Source: Sulfuritalea sp.
GTDB taxonomy: Bacteria; Pseudomonadota; Gammaproteobacteria; Burkholderiales; Rhodocyclaceae
Reading direction: 5' to 3'
Assembly: GCA_023700805.1 (NCBI GenBank)
Contig: JAMPYF010000002.1
Span: 124,001-188,000, forward strand
Length of the DNA stretch: 64,000 nt
The translations under genes were made by a program, and so were the position numbers. The notes under the pieces were generated by a model that saw nothing but the letters and a program-made list of their open reading frames with translations, ran no database searches and was not told the DNA's origin. This document shows positions 35,266 to 42,730 of this stretch, piece after piece (positions within the stretch are counted from its first letter, which is position 1; each line of letters starts with the position of its first letter).

Positions 35266-35679
35266 CTATATCCCCATTTTCTCGAAAATCTTGTCCAGCT
35301 TTTCCTGCAGCGTGGCGGCTGTGAAGGGCTTGACGATGTAGTTCGAGGCGCCGGCCTGGACCGCCGCGGTGATGTTTTCCTTCTTCGCTTCGGCGGTGAT
35401 CATGAGAAAGGGCAGGGATTTCAGCTGGGCGTCGGCGCGCACGTTCTGCAGCAGCGTGAGGCCGTCCATATTGGGCATGTTCCAGTCGGAAACGACGAAC
35501 TCGAAGTTGCCCTCGCGCAGCTTGGTCAGTGCCACGGCACCGTCCTCGGCTTCGTCGACATTGGTAAAGCCCAGTTCTTTCAGCAGGTTGCGTACGATCC
35601 TGCGCATGGTCGAAAAGTCATCGACCACCAGGAACCGGAGTGCGGTGCGATCGGGCATGGATTCGGTCGGTGTCGCCAT
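35266..35679 (-). CDS. cheY: CheY-like single-domain response regulator
   Basis: This 137-residue receiver domain closely resembles chemotaxis CheY ([18 protein letters not shown], phospho-acceptor Asp in [30 protein letters not shown]). All acidic, threonine/alanine and lysine switch residues are present, so phosphorylation should work. The ATG at 35679 is preferred over an in-frame GTG three codons upstream. It is isolated from other chemotaxis genes in this window; it may be an orphan CheY serving receptors encoded elsewhere. Confidence 0.9.
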   Translation of the reverse strand: MATPTESMPDRTALRFLVVDDFSTMRRIVRNLLKELGFTNVDEAEDGAVALTKLREGNFEFVVSDWNMPNMDGLTLLQNVRADAQLKSLPFLMITAEAKKENITAAVQAGASNYIVKPFTAATLQEKLDKIFEKMGI

Positions 35680-35738
35680 AGCCGGCACTATGCCTGAGCC
35701 AGCCGCGGGCCAAAACCGGGAATACGGGCCGGAACTGC

Positions 35739-36185
35739 CTAGCTATCTCCGAGCAAGCCCTGCCACCAGCGCTTGCGGTTTTCCGGGGCGGGGCGGCCTG
35801 CCGGCATTTCGTCGGGTTTTACGCGGCTCATGATCCATCCCGGCCCTGGCGGGTTCTTCGACGAGCCGCAGGAGGAGCCGAGATTGTTCGGGTCGTAGAT
35901 CTTGATCAGGCGCGGATTTTCGAGGTCGTCGGCGTAAACGATGCCACAGTAGGATTCATGGTGCTCGGCCCGCAGCAGGGCGTCGATGCGTACGATGAAG
36001 GCGCCGACGACGGAGGCGTCGGCAAGAGTTGGCGCTGGCGCGACGCCGATCGCATGCAGATACCAGCCGGCGGCAGGGTCGATGCGTTGCCAGAGCAAGG
36101 TCAATTGGTCCCAGCCCAGCACCGACCAGAGGCGGCCGGTGTTGAGGCGCTGGAATTCCGTTGTCGGGCTGTTTTCGGTCGTCAC
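35739..36185 (-). CDS. Hypothetical protein downstream of the sulfur cluster
   Basis: This 148-residue protein starts with GTG at 36185. It has no recognised family. It contains [20 protein letters not shown] near the start, a proposed beta segment [22 protein letters not shown], and ends in basic/tryptophan residues (RKRWWQGLL). No signal peptide is seen. Residues [11 protein letters not shown] are encoded by an exact copy of the dispersed motif. It is 59 bp downstream of the triple rhodanese and may be the last gene of that transcript. Confidence 0.6.
   Translation of the reverse strand: MTTENSPTTEFQRLNTGRLWSVLGWDQLTLLWQRIDPAAGWYLHAIGVAPAPTLADASVVGAFIVRIDALLRAEHHESYCGIVYADDLENPRLIKIYDPNNLGSSCGSSKNPPGPGWIMSRVKPDEMPAGRPAPENRKRWWQGLLGDS
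36027..36039 (-). repeat. Dispersed 13-bp motif, exact copy (inside hypothetical gene)
   Basis: AGTTGGCGCTGGC on the plus strand, preceded by GTCGGCAAG and followed by GCGACGCCG. On the coding strand it gives APAPTL. Confidence 0.8.
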
Positions 36186-36244
36186 GCCGGAGATTCTAGC
36201 CGACGTGGCGACCGTTGCCGCGGACTGCAGCCGCTGCGGCAGCG

Positions 36245-37468
36245 CTACTTTTTCGCCACCATGCTGTATGTGCCGTCGGCATTGAACTTGACGTCGGCGT
36301 CGAGGAAGGAGGCCATTACCTTGCCGCCGAGCAGCTTCACCGTGTCGTAGGCCTCGCCCGAGCGCGCGCCGGTGCCGCAGACGAAGACCACCGGCTTGTC
36401 GGTCGGCAGCGTGGCGATCTTCTTCTCCAGTTCGTTCATCGGGATGTTGACCGAGCCCTTGATGGTGCCGGCGGCCACTTCCTTCGGGTCGCGCACGTCG
36501 ACCAGCATGATAGCCCCGGGGTTGGTCTTCCACACCTGCTCGAACGAAGCCACGGTGACCGAGCCCTTCTCCTTGCCCGGAACCAGGACGGCCGTGGCGG
36601 CAGTCGCAGGGGCAGCGCCAGACGCCGCGGCGGCGGCAGGCGCCGGCGCGCCATGCAGCTTTTCCCATTCCGGATAACCGGGCGGGTAGGTCAGCACGTT
36701 GCTGTAGCCGAGTTTTTTCGCCTTTGCCGCCGAGTTGTCGGAGAGCACGCATTCGAGGCCGCCGCAGTAGTAGATCAGCGGCGTCGCCTTGTCGGCCGGC
36801 AGCTTGTCGACCTGCTTGTCGAACTCGGTGTCGGAGATGTTGAGCGCGGTCGGGATCATGCCCTTGTCGGCCACGCGCTTGGGCCGCGCGTCGATCAGGA
36901 CATAGGGCGACTTCTCGTCCATCAGCTTCTTGATGTAGGCCGCGGATACCGAGACCTGGCCACCTCTGGCCTTCCAGTCGGGCGAACCGGCCGGGTAGAC
37001 CTTGATGTTGCTGTAGCCGAGCTTCTCCGCCTTGAAGGCCGAGTTGTGACTCAGCATGCATTCCAGCCCGCCGCAGTAGAACAGCAGCAGCGTGGCCTTG
37101 TCGGCCGGCAGCTTGTCGACCAGCTTGTCGAACTGGCTGTCGGGAATGTTGATCGCGCCCGGAATGTGGCCGGGATCGTATTGGCGTGCCGCCGGGCGCG
37201 AGTCGATGATCATGACGCCTTTCTTCGGCGGGATGCTTACGTTCTGGCGCACAAAGTCGAAATCGACCAGCGCCTTGTTGTACCAGCCGTCCCTGGGCTG
37301 GATCGCGGCGGCGTCGGCAGCGTAGGCCGTCACCGGAAAGACCAGCGGCGCAGCGGCAAGGCTGGCGAGGACGGCGACGAACAGGGAGAGTTGTTTTGCT
37401 TTAGTTCCGGCCGCTGCGCCTAACGTCGGAAAGGCTGACGTTAGCCTGTACTGAAACTTCGTTCTCAT
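36245..37468 (-). CDS. Exported triple-rhodanese protein
   Basis: This 407-residue protein has an N-terminal signal peptide (hydrophobic stretch about residues 28-50, ending VTAYAADA) and three rhodanese-like domains at about 65-165, 175-265 and 300-400. The first two have the unusual loop YCGGLEC with two cysteines. The third has VCGTGARSGEA with a single cysteine. Rhodaneses carry sulfane sulfur on a cysteine. The signal peptide places it in the periplasm beside three YeeE/YedE permeases and an octaheme cytochrome, so it may present sulfur to the permeases. An Ala-rich linker separates domains 2 and 3. Confidence 0.88.
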   Translation of the reverse strand: MRTKFQYRLTSAFPTLGAAAGTKAKQLSLFVAVLASLAAAPLVFPVTAYAADAAAIQPRDGWYNKALVDFDFVRQNVSIPPKKGVMIIDSRPAARQYDPGHIPGAINIPDSQFDKLVDKLPADKATLLLFYCGGLECMLSHNSAFKAEKLGYSNIKVYPAGSPDWKARGGQVSVSAAYIKKLMDEKSPYVLIDARPKRVADKGMIPTALNISDTEFDKQVDKLPADKATPLIYYCGGLECVLSDNSAAKAKKLGYSNVLTYPPGYPEWEKLHGAPAPAAAAASGAAPATAATAVLVPGKEKGSVTVASFEQVWKTNPGAIMLVDVRDPKEVAAGTIKGSVNIPMNELEKKIATLPTDKPVVFVCGTGARSGEAYDTVKLLGGKVMASFLDADVKFNADGTYSMVAKK

Positions 37469-37477
37469 GATGATCTC

Positions 37478-38722
37478 CTAGAGCAGGGTAAATTTTTCGG
37501 TGGATTCGTTGTAGCGCACCAGCGCATACCAGAGCAGCAGCAGGGCGCCGCCGGCCGCCAGGGTCCAGCCCCAGTTGCCCCACATTTCCGGCAGGTAGGC
37601 CTGGAAGCCGACCTTGGTCATTTCGTAGGTCTCGACATTGGTTTCGTCGATCGCGGTCAGATTGAGTTTCTTGAACACGGCGCTGGCGATCGAGCCCATC
37701 CAGGAAAAGAAAAACATCGTCACCCAGAGTTTCAGATGGCCTTCGCCCATGCGCCACAGCGAGCCCGAGGCGCAGCCGCCGGCGAAGACCATGCCGATGC
37801 CGAAGATCAGGCCGCCGACCAGCGAGCCGATCCAGAAGGCCGGCGGAATAGCCAGGTAGGGGTCGATCACCTTCTTCTCGAACAGCAGCGCGGCGATCGG
37901 AATGCCGATCGCCAGCGCCAGGATCACGGCCTTGGTCATGTCGCCCTCGGCGGTCATGAAGGGTTCGCGGAAGGCCCGCGCGAAGCACAGGCGCGAGCGG
38001 TGCATGATGAAGCCGATGGCAAAGCCGGCGATGACGATCACGGCGCGTGCCGCCAGTTTCTCGTCGCCCGAGCCGTACCACTGCGTGGCCCAGATCAGCA
38101 CGCCGACCACGATGGCGAGGCCCAGCCAGGGATAGCGTTGCGTGACGCTCTGCGGAATGTCCAGCGCCGGCGGCGCCTGCATGCCCCATTCGATGTGGTC
38201 GAGGGTCCATAGCAGCAGCTTGAGGCCGGTCGCGGCGCCGGCCAGCAGGCCCAACCACATCGCCCAGCCGGCGGGCGAGGAATGCAGCACCGGATTGAAG
38301 AAGCCGCCCGTGGTGCAGCCGCCGGCCAGCGCGGCGCCGATCCCGAGCAGGCTGCCGCCGAGTGCGGCCCAGAGATATTCGAGCGGCGGCGGCCGGTTCG
38401 GGCTGAACTGGCGCGACAGCAGAGCGGCGCTCAATGCGCCGACCACCAGCATGATGTTCATCAGCGACATGCGGTGCATCAGGAAGCCGTCGGTCTGCTG
38501 CGGCAGGCCCAGCAGCGGACCGAGGCCGATCAGGTTGTTGAACCAGTCGCCCCAGAATTTGACGCCGCCGAACACGCCCCAGACCAGGCCGGAAAGCATC
38601 AGGCCGATGATCACCAGCACCAGCAGCATGGCGCCGACGAAGGGCGACCATTCCTCGACGAAAATGCTCTGGTAGTCGGCCTTGAAGCCGGCCAGCCAGC
38701 CGGAGTCGCTATCGGTACTCAT
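37478..38722 (-). CDS. YeeE/YedE-family sulfur transporter, full length
   Basis: This 414-residue membrane protein has about 9-11 hydrophobic segments and the conserved cysteine motifs of YeeE/YedE (TsuA-like) proteins: GGCTTGG, SRLCFARAF and GGCASGS. The family transports thiosulfate or other sulfane-sulfur compounds by passing them along cysteines. It lies 9 bp upstream of the triple-rhodanese gene and 20 bp downstream of the half-length YeeE gene. The N-terminal 25 residues are cytoplasmic-like and acidic. Confidence 0.9.
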   Translation of the reverse strand: MSTDSDSGWLAGFKADYQSIFVEEWSPFVGAMLLVLVIIGLMLSGLVWGVFGGVKFWGDWFNNLIGLGPLLGLPQQTDGFLMHRMSLMNIMLVVGALSAALLSRQFSPNRPPPLEYLWAALGGSLLGIGAALAGGCTTGGFFNPVLHSSPAGWAMWLGLLAGAATGLKLLLWTLDHIEWGMQAPPALDIPQSVTQRYPWLGLAIVVGVLIWATQWYGSGDEKLAARAVIVIAGFAIGFIMHRSRLCFARAFREPFMTAEGDMTKAVILALAIGIPIAALLFEKKVIDPYLAIPPAFWIGSLVGGLIFGIGMVFAGGCASGSLWRMGEGHLKLWVTMFFFSWMGSIASAVFKKLNLTAIDETNVETYEMTKVGFQAYLPEMWGNWGWTLAAGGALLLLWYALVRYNESTEKFTLL

Positions 38723-38742
38723 GGCAGCTTCCCATCGGCCAT

Positions 38743-39345
38743 CTATCGGGCGCCCTCCACGGCCTGCTGTGCGGTGACCGTGCCGCTGCCGCGGCGCTCG
38801 AACCAGGAGCCGAAATAGAACACGGCAATCAGCGCGACTCCGAGCATGGCCAGCACGGCGGGTTCCGGAACCGCGTAAACGTCGGTGAAGGTGTCGCCGT
38901 CCGCGATCAGCCAGGCGGCCTTCAGCGACTTGAGCGTCGCACCGTAAAAGACCGCAAACCCGGTGGTACCGAGCAGAACGCCGACGATGAATACCAGGGC
39001 GTCGAGGCGACCGGAAAACAGGCCCGCCACCGAAGTGCCCGGACAGTAGCCGCCCACCGCGAACCCGGCGCCCACCAGCGCTCCGCCCACGGCCGCTGCC
39101 ATCAGCGCCGCCTGCGGCACGGCTATCGAGTCGGGCCGCAGCAGCCCGACGAGCCGCAGCAGCCACAGCCCGACCGCCGCCACCACAATGGCGGTGAACA
39201 TGACCTTGAATACGGCCCAATCGGTCAGCTTGAACTGGGCGCTCAATTTGACGGGGCTGCCGAATCCGGCATTCTCCAGCACGTAGCCGAACAGGATGCC
39301 GCAGAGCAGGCCCGATAGCATGCCATTATCATTGAGGGGGAACAT
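38743..39345 (-). CDS. YeeE/YedE-family half-length membrane protein B
   Basis: This 200-residue protein has about five hydrophobic segments and the conserved cysteine in GGYCPGTSVAG. It corresponds to one half of a full YeeE permease. It starts 1 bp after the previous gene's stop, so the two half-size proteins are probably made together and pair in the membrane. The ATG at 39345 was chosen because it begins the first conserved segment; the upstream frame is not membrane-like. Confidence 0.88.
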   Translation of the reverse strand: MFPLNDNGMLSGLLCGILFGYVLENAGFGSPVKLSAQFKLTDWAVFKVMFTAIVVAAVGLWLLRLVGLLRPDSIAVPQAALMAAAVGGALVGAGFAVGGYCPGTSVAGLFSGRLDALVFIVGVLLGTTGFAVFYGATLKSLKAAWLIADGDTFTDVYAVPEPAVLAMLGVALIAVFYFGSWFERRGSGTVTAQQAVEGAR

Positions 39346-39346
39346 G

Positions 39347-39877
39347 TCAAACTCCTTTGACCAGGCGGCTGACGAGCATCCCGGTGGCAAAAAACAAGGC
39401 CAGGAAGACAAAGGCCGAAATGCCCAGTGCCGCCGCACCCGAGAGCCCCAAACCGCTGGTGCAGCCTCCGGCTATGCGCGCGCCAAAGCCGGCAAGGAAG
39501 CCGCCGACCAAGGTGTTGATCAGGCGCCGCGGGGTGCCGACGCTGCGCGCGCCGTCCAATTGGACGCGAAACCGACCCGCCGTGAAGGCCGCCACCAGCG
39601 CGCCGATGGCGACGCCGAGGATTTCCCAGGTCATCCATGAGCCGATCGGGCTGCCATCCGCCACCATCGGGCCGAGGTAGCCGTTCGCCCGGGTTGCCTC
39701 CGGCGCCAGTTTCAGCCCGACGCCGGCAACCGTGTCGGTAGCCGCCCCGCTGGCCCCCAGGCCGTGAGCGGAAAGTACGAAGGTCAGCAGCAAGACCAGG
39801 CCGAGCGCGATGCCCGCAGCCAGGGGTGGCCAGAAGGGTCTGATTTCCGGATTGCCGTGCTTTTCCGATGTGTTCAT
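39347..39877 (-). CDS. YeeE/YedE-family half-length membrane protein A
   Basis: This 176-residue protein has about four hydrophobic segments and the conserved GGCTSGLGLSG motif. It is the other half of a split sulfur permease together with the 200-residue protein encoded next. The loop between segments 1 and 2 is about 50 residues and probably periplasmic. It is separated from the cytochrome c gene upstream by 126 bp, the largest gap in this array, so a second promoter is possible. Confidence 0.87.
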   Translation of the reverse strand: MNTSEKHGNPEIRPFWPPLAAGIALGLVLLLTFVLSAHGLGASGAATDTVAGVGLKLAPEATRANGYLGPMVADGSPIGSWMTWEILGVAIGALVAAFTAGRFRVQLDGARSVGTPRRLINTLVGGFLAGFGARIAGGCTSGLGLSGAAALGISAFVFLALFFATGMLVSRLVKGV

Positions 39878-40003
39878 GATGTTTGCCTTTCGCTTGCCGA
39901 ATCGCTGTCGCCACCCAACGCCAATCTGCCGATTTGATTGACAACCGGGGGCCGGAAGCCGGCGTGTCGCCCCGCGAGGCGCACGCCTTCGGCTATGCCC
40001 TTG

Positions 40004-40396
40004 TCAGTTGCAACTGGCCGGCGCGTCGCCGTCCTTGGCGCCCTTGGTCAGGAAGGCAGCGACGTCGTCGAGCAGTTCCTGGTCCGGCACGGCGGCAAAC
40101 TTCTCGGCGGCCTTGTTGCCCGACTTGATGCTGGCGCGGTAGGCCTTGCTGACGTACTGCTTGACCGTGTCCTTGCCCTTGGCATGCTTGTCGGCCTTGA
40201 GGTAGGCGGCCCATTCGGCCTTGGTCTTGGAACTCGGGTTGATGGTGCCGACCGGTTGCACGGCGTGGCAGGAGGTGCACACGCTGCGGTAGTAGACGCG
40301 GCCGCGTTTCCAGTCGGCGTCGTAGGCGAAGGCGGCGGAGGCGAGCAGGGAAAGCGCGACGCCTGCAGCGAGTTGGGTGGTGAATTTCATGGTCAT
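40004..40396 (-). CDS. Monoheme cytochrome c without a methionine ligand
   Basis: This 130-residue periplasmic protein has a signal peptide (to about ASAAFA) and a single heme motif CTSCH (near residues 40-44). The mature chain contains no methionine at all, so the usual His/Met ligation is impossible; the sixth ligand may be His in DKHAKGK or another residue. That suggests a low redox potential or an open site. It lies between the cytochrome b gene (22 bp upstream) and the YeeE genes, and probably links the octaheme enzyme with the membrane. Confidence 0.87.
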   Translation of the reverse strand: MTMKFTTQLAAGVALSLLASAAFAYDADWKRGRVYYRSVCTSCHAVQPVGTINPSSKTKAEWAAYLKADKHAKGKDTVKQYVSKAYRASIKSGNKAAEKFAAVPDQELLDDVAAFLTKGAKDGDAPASCN

Positions 40397-40418
40397 ACTC
40401 CTTATTGAAATTTGCTAG

Positions 40419-41015
40419 TCAATCCACTTCTTCCCAGCCGGTGATCATGGCCTTGATGTGAGCCAGTGGGGTATGTCCGGCGGTGGTCAGATAGACGTGG
40501 GCGATCAGGAAGGCCAGCATCATGAAGGCGCCGGCGATGTGGCCGTTGGCCACCCATTCCAGCGACAGCCTGCCGAGGCCCCAGGCCGCCCAGTTATCAT
40601 AAAAGAGGTAGAGCACGCCGGTGACCCAGATCAGCGGACCGACGCAGATCATGATGGCCAGATAGGCCAGCCGCTGCAGCGGGTTGTGCTTGCGCAGTTG
40701 CGTCAGCTTGAACGGGTGCGGCTCATTCCGGAATATGCCGACAGAGTAGTAATGGACCATCGCCAGGACCTTCTCCGTGGTCGGGATGTATTGCTTCCAC
40801 TCGCCGGTGGTGAAGTGCCAGAAGATCGCGAACACCCAGAGCCCGATCAGCGACCAGGCTGCGATGGTGTGGTAGGCCACCGCCTTTTCGAAGCCGAAGA
40901 TCGTGTAGGTGCCGTGGATGTCGAAGGCGGTCAGCATCAGGAACATGATCAGACCGGCCTGCGACCAGTGCCAGAAACGCTCGAAGCGCTTGAAGACGTA
41001 GATACGTTCAGTCAT
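40419..41015 (-). CDS. Four-helix cytochrome b
   Basis: This 198-residue inner-membrane protein has four hydrophobic helices and spaced histidines (ERFWHWSQAG, AVAYHTIAAW, IFWHFTTGEW, IAHVYLTTAGH) expected to bind two b hemes. It resembles the cytochrome b subunits of formate dehydrogenase, hydrogenase or thiosulfate reductase. Start ATG at 41015 follows AAGGAG. It is 16 bp downstream of the octaheme cytochrome and would pass electrons between the quinone pool and it. Confidence 0.88.
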   Translation of the reverse strand: MTERIYVFKRFERFWHWSQAGLIMFLMLTAFDIHGTYTIFGFEKAVAYHTIAAWSLIGLWVFAIFWHFTTGEWKQYIPTTEKVLAMVHYYSVGIFRNEPHPFKLTQLRKHNPLQRLAYLAIMICVGPLIWVTGVLYLFYDNWAAWGLGRLSLEWVANGHIAGAFMMLAFLIAHVYLTTAGHTPLAHIKAMITGWEEVD

Positions 41016-41031
41016 TTCAGTTCTCCTTGGC

Positions 41032-42645
41032 TCAGTGCTTGCGGCTGGACACGATGCGGATCGCGCCATGGCCGAATACGCCGAGCATGGTCAGGAAGAC
41101 GATGCTCCAGCCGATGGTGTCGAGCAGCTTGTTGTTGTCGCGGACCGGGATGTAGATGCCCTGGATGCCGGCCAGGCGGCTTTGCTTGCTGTGGCATTCG
41201 GCGCAGCCCAGCGCCTTATCCTTGGGCGCCACCATGTGCGTGATCGGCCAGGACATCTCGGTCTTGATGAAGTCGAACTTGCCCGAGTACGGCGCACCCG
41301 AATCCTTCATGCCGACCGGAATCGCCTTGTCCCAATCCAGGTTCTTCCAGAATCCGGTGTCGTCGTTGCCGGCGGTGTGCGGCGTGATCAGCGTCTTGTT
41401 AACCGGGTCGTAGGGCTGCGAACCGCGGAACACCTTCATCGGCCAGATCATCGACTTGCCGTCGCTCGGGCTACCGCCCATCTTGTTGATCGGGGTGCGC
41501 TGCTCGGATTTCTCGATCTTGTCAGTCAGCAGGGTGTATTGGACGTTGCCGTTGAACCAGGCATATTCGGGTTTGACGTTCTCGGCCAGCGTGAAGTCGC
41601 CCTTGCGCGATTCGTAGACGATGCGGCCCTTGGCGTCCTTCTTGACGATGTGCTTGCCTTCCGCATCGCGCTGGCCGGCGGTCGACCAGTCCCAGGTCAT
41701 CTTGGTGGCGATGCCGCCGCGCGCATAGGTCGGAATATGGCAGGTCTGGCAGGCGATCTTGGTTGCGTGCTGGTTCAGCCGCGCAACCGATTTGTGCGGG
41801 CCGTTGCCGTGACAGGCGACGCAGGTGGCGGGGTTGCCGTTGTCGGCCTTGCCGCGAACGTGTGCGCCCTTGCTGTCCTTGGCCGTCGGCGTGTAGCGGC
41901 TGCCGGCGACGTCGTGACTGGATGTCTTGTGGCAGGTGCCGCAGGTGAAATCGAGGCCCTCGGCATCCATATGCACATCGATGTCCTTGGTCGGCGCCGC
42001 CAGCGAGCTGTCCATGTCGCCGTGCTTGACGCCGTCGCCGCCGCCGCCGTTGAAGTGGCAGGCGCCGCAGGTGTCGCGGCTGGACTTGCCGACCTTCTGC
42101 GCGATCTTGGTCAGGTCGATGCCCTTGATGATCTTGCCCGAACCGGGCGGAAACTCGGTGTCCTTGACTACCGGATTGCCGGCGAAGCCGGGCGGCTTCT
42201 TGTAGTTGCCGGTGGTGTCGTGGCAGGCCAGGCAATCGACGTTCTCTTCGGACGCGAAGTCGAAACTGGCATCCTTCCATCCGTAGCCGACGTGGCAGGA
42301 GGTGCAGGACGCGTAGTTGGAGGCGATCGAAATGCAGAAGTTGTTGACGACGGTCTTCTTGCCCAGCGTCTGCTTGGTTTCGGGATTCAGGTACTCCCAT
42401 TTCCAGTGCTTGGTGCGGTGGATCTGGCCGGCCGCCTCGGTGTGGCAGCGCAGGCAGGCCTTGGTCACCTCCGGGCCGGAGTTGAAGGTCTGCTGGAGTT
42501 CCTTGAACTTGGTGTGATCCGCAGTGGTGGTGAGCTTGAGCGGTTTGGGTTCCGGCTGTGATTCCTCAGCCAGTACGGGGCCGGCGGTGACCAGCCAGCC
42601 GGCGCTGCACAGGAGCAGCGCGGCTCGGATAAGGGCATGTCTCAT
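41032..42645 (-). CDS. Octaheme tetrathionate reductase-family cytochrome c
   Basis: This 537-residue exported multiheme protein has eight heme motifs: CLRCH (64-68), CTSCH (114-118), CLACH (138-142), CGACH (193-197), CGTCH (235-239), CVACH (275-279), CQTCH (299-303) and CAECH (481-485). This matches the octaheme tetrathionate reductase (OTR) family, whose Shewanella member reduces tetrathionate, nitrite and hydroxylamine in vitro. A signal peptide (to LAEES) and a C-terminal membrane helix (about 509-529) anchor it to the periplasmic face. It leads the cluster and follows an FNR-like promoter. Confidence 0.9.
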   Translation of the reverse strand: MRHALIRAALLLCSAGWLVTAGPVLAEESQPEPKPLKLTTTADHTKFKELQQTFNSGPEVTKACLRCHTEAAGQIHRTKHWKWEYLNPETKQTLGKKTVVNNFCISIASNYASCTSCHVGYGWKDASFDFASEENVDCLACHDTTGNYKKPPGFAGNPVVKDTEFPPGSGKIIKGIDLTKIAQKVGKSSRDTCGACHFNGGGGDGVKHGDMDSSLAAPTKDIDVHMDAEGLDFTCGTCHKTSSHDVAGSRYTPTAKDSKGAHVRGKADNGNPATCVACHGNGPHKSVARLNQHATKIACQTCHIPTYARGGIATKMTWDWSTAGQRDAEGKHIVKKDAKGRIVYESRKGDFTLAENVKPEYAWFNGNVQYTLLTDKIEKSEQRTPINKMGGSPSDGKSMIWPMKVFRGSQPYDPVNKTLITPHTAGNDDTGFWKNLDWDKAIPVGMKDSGAPYSGKFDFIKTEMSWPITHMVAPKDKALGCAECHSKQSRLAGIQGIYIPVRDNNKLLDTIGWSIVFLTMLGVFGHGAIRIVSSRKH

Positions 42646-42730
42646 GAATCATCTCCATCGGAAACTGCATAACAGATAACTTCAAAATCATTATCTGCTT
42701 ATATACCGATGGAAATTTGACGCAGATCAA
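42646..42730 (-). promoter_or_regulatory. FNR-like class II promoter of the octaheme operon
   Basis: On the minus strand TTGATCTGCGTCAA (42730-42717) matches the FNR/DNR consensus TTGAT-N4-(A/G)TCAA. A -10 hexamer GATAAT is at 42695-42690. With a start at 42682 the box centre is at -41.5, the standard class II activator position. Inside are nested inverted repeats, CAGATAA/TTATCTG (42673-42697) and TCCATCGG/CCGATGGA (42654-42713), that could bind another regulator or fold in the leader. Confidence 0.75.

Noticed and set aside
35739..37061. 440-codon frame upstream of the 148-residue hypothetical protein
   Set aside because: Most of it is antisense-type composition in an alternate frame of the rhodanese gene; only the last 148 codons are free of overlap.
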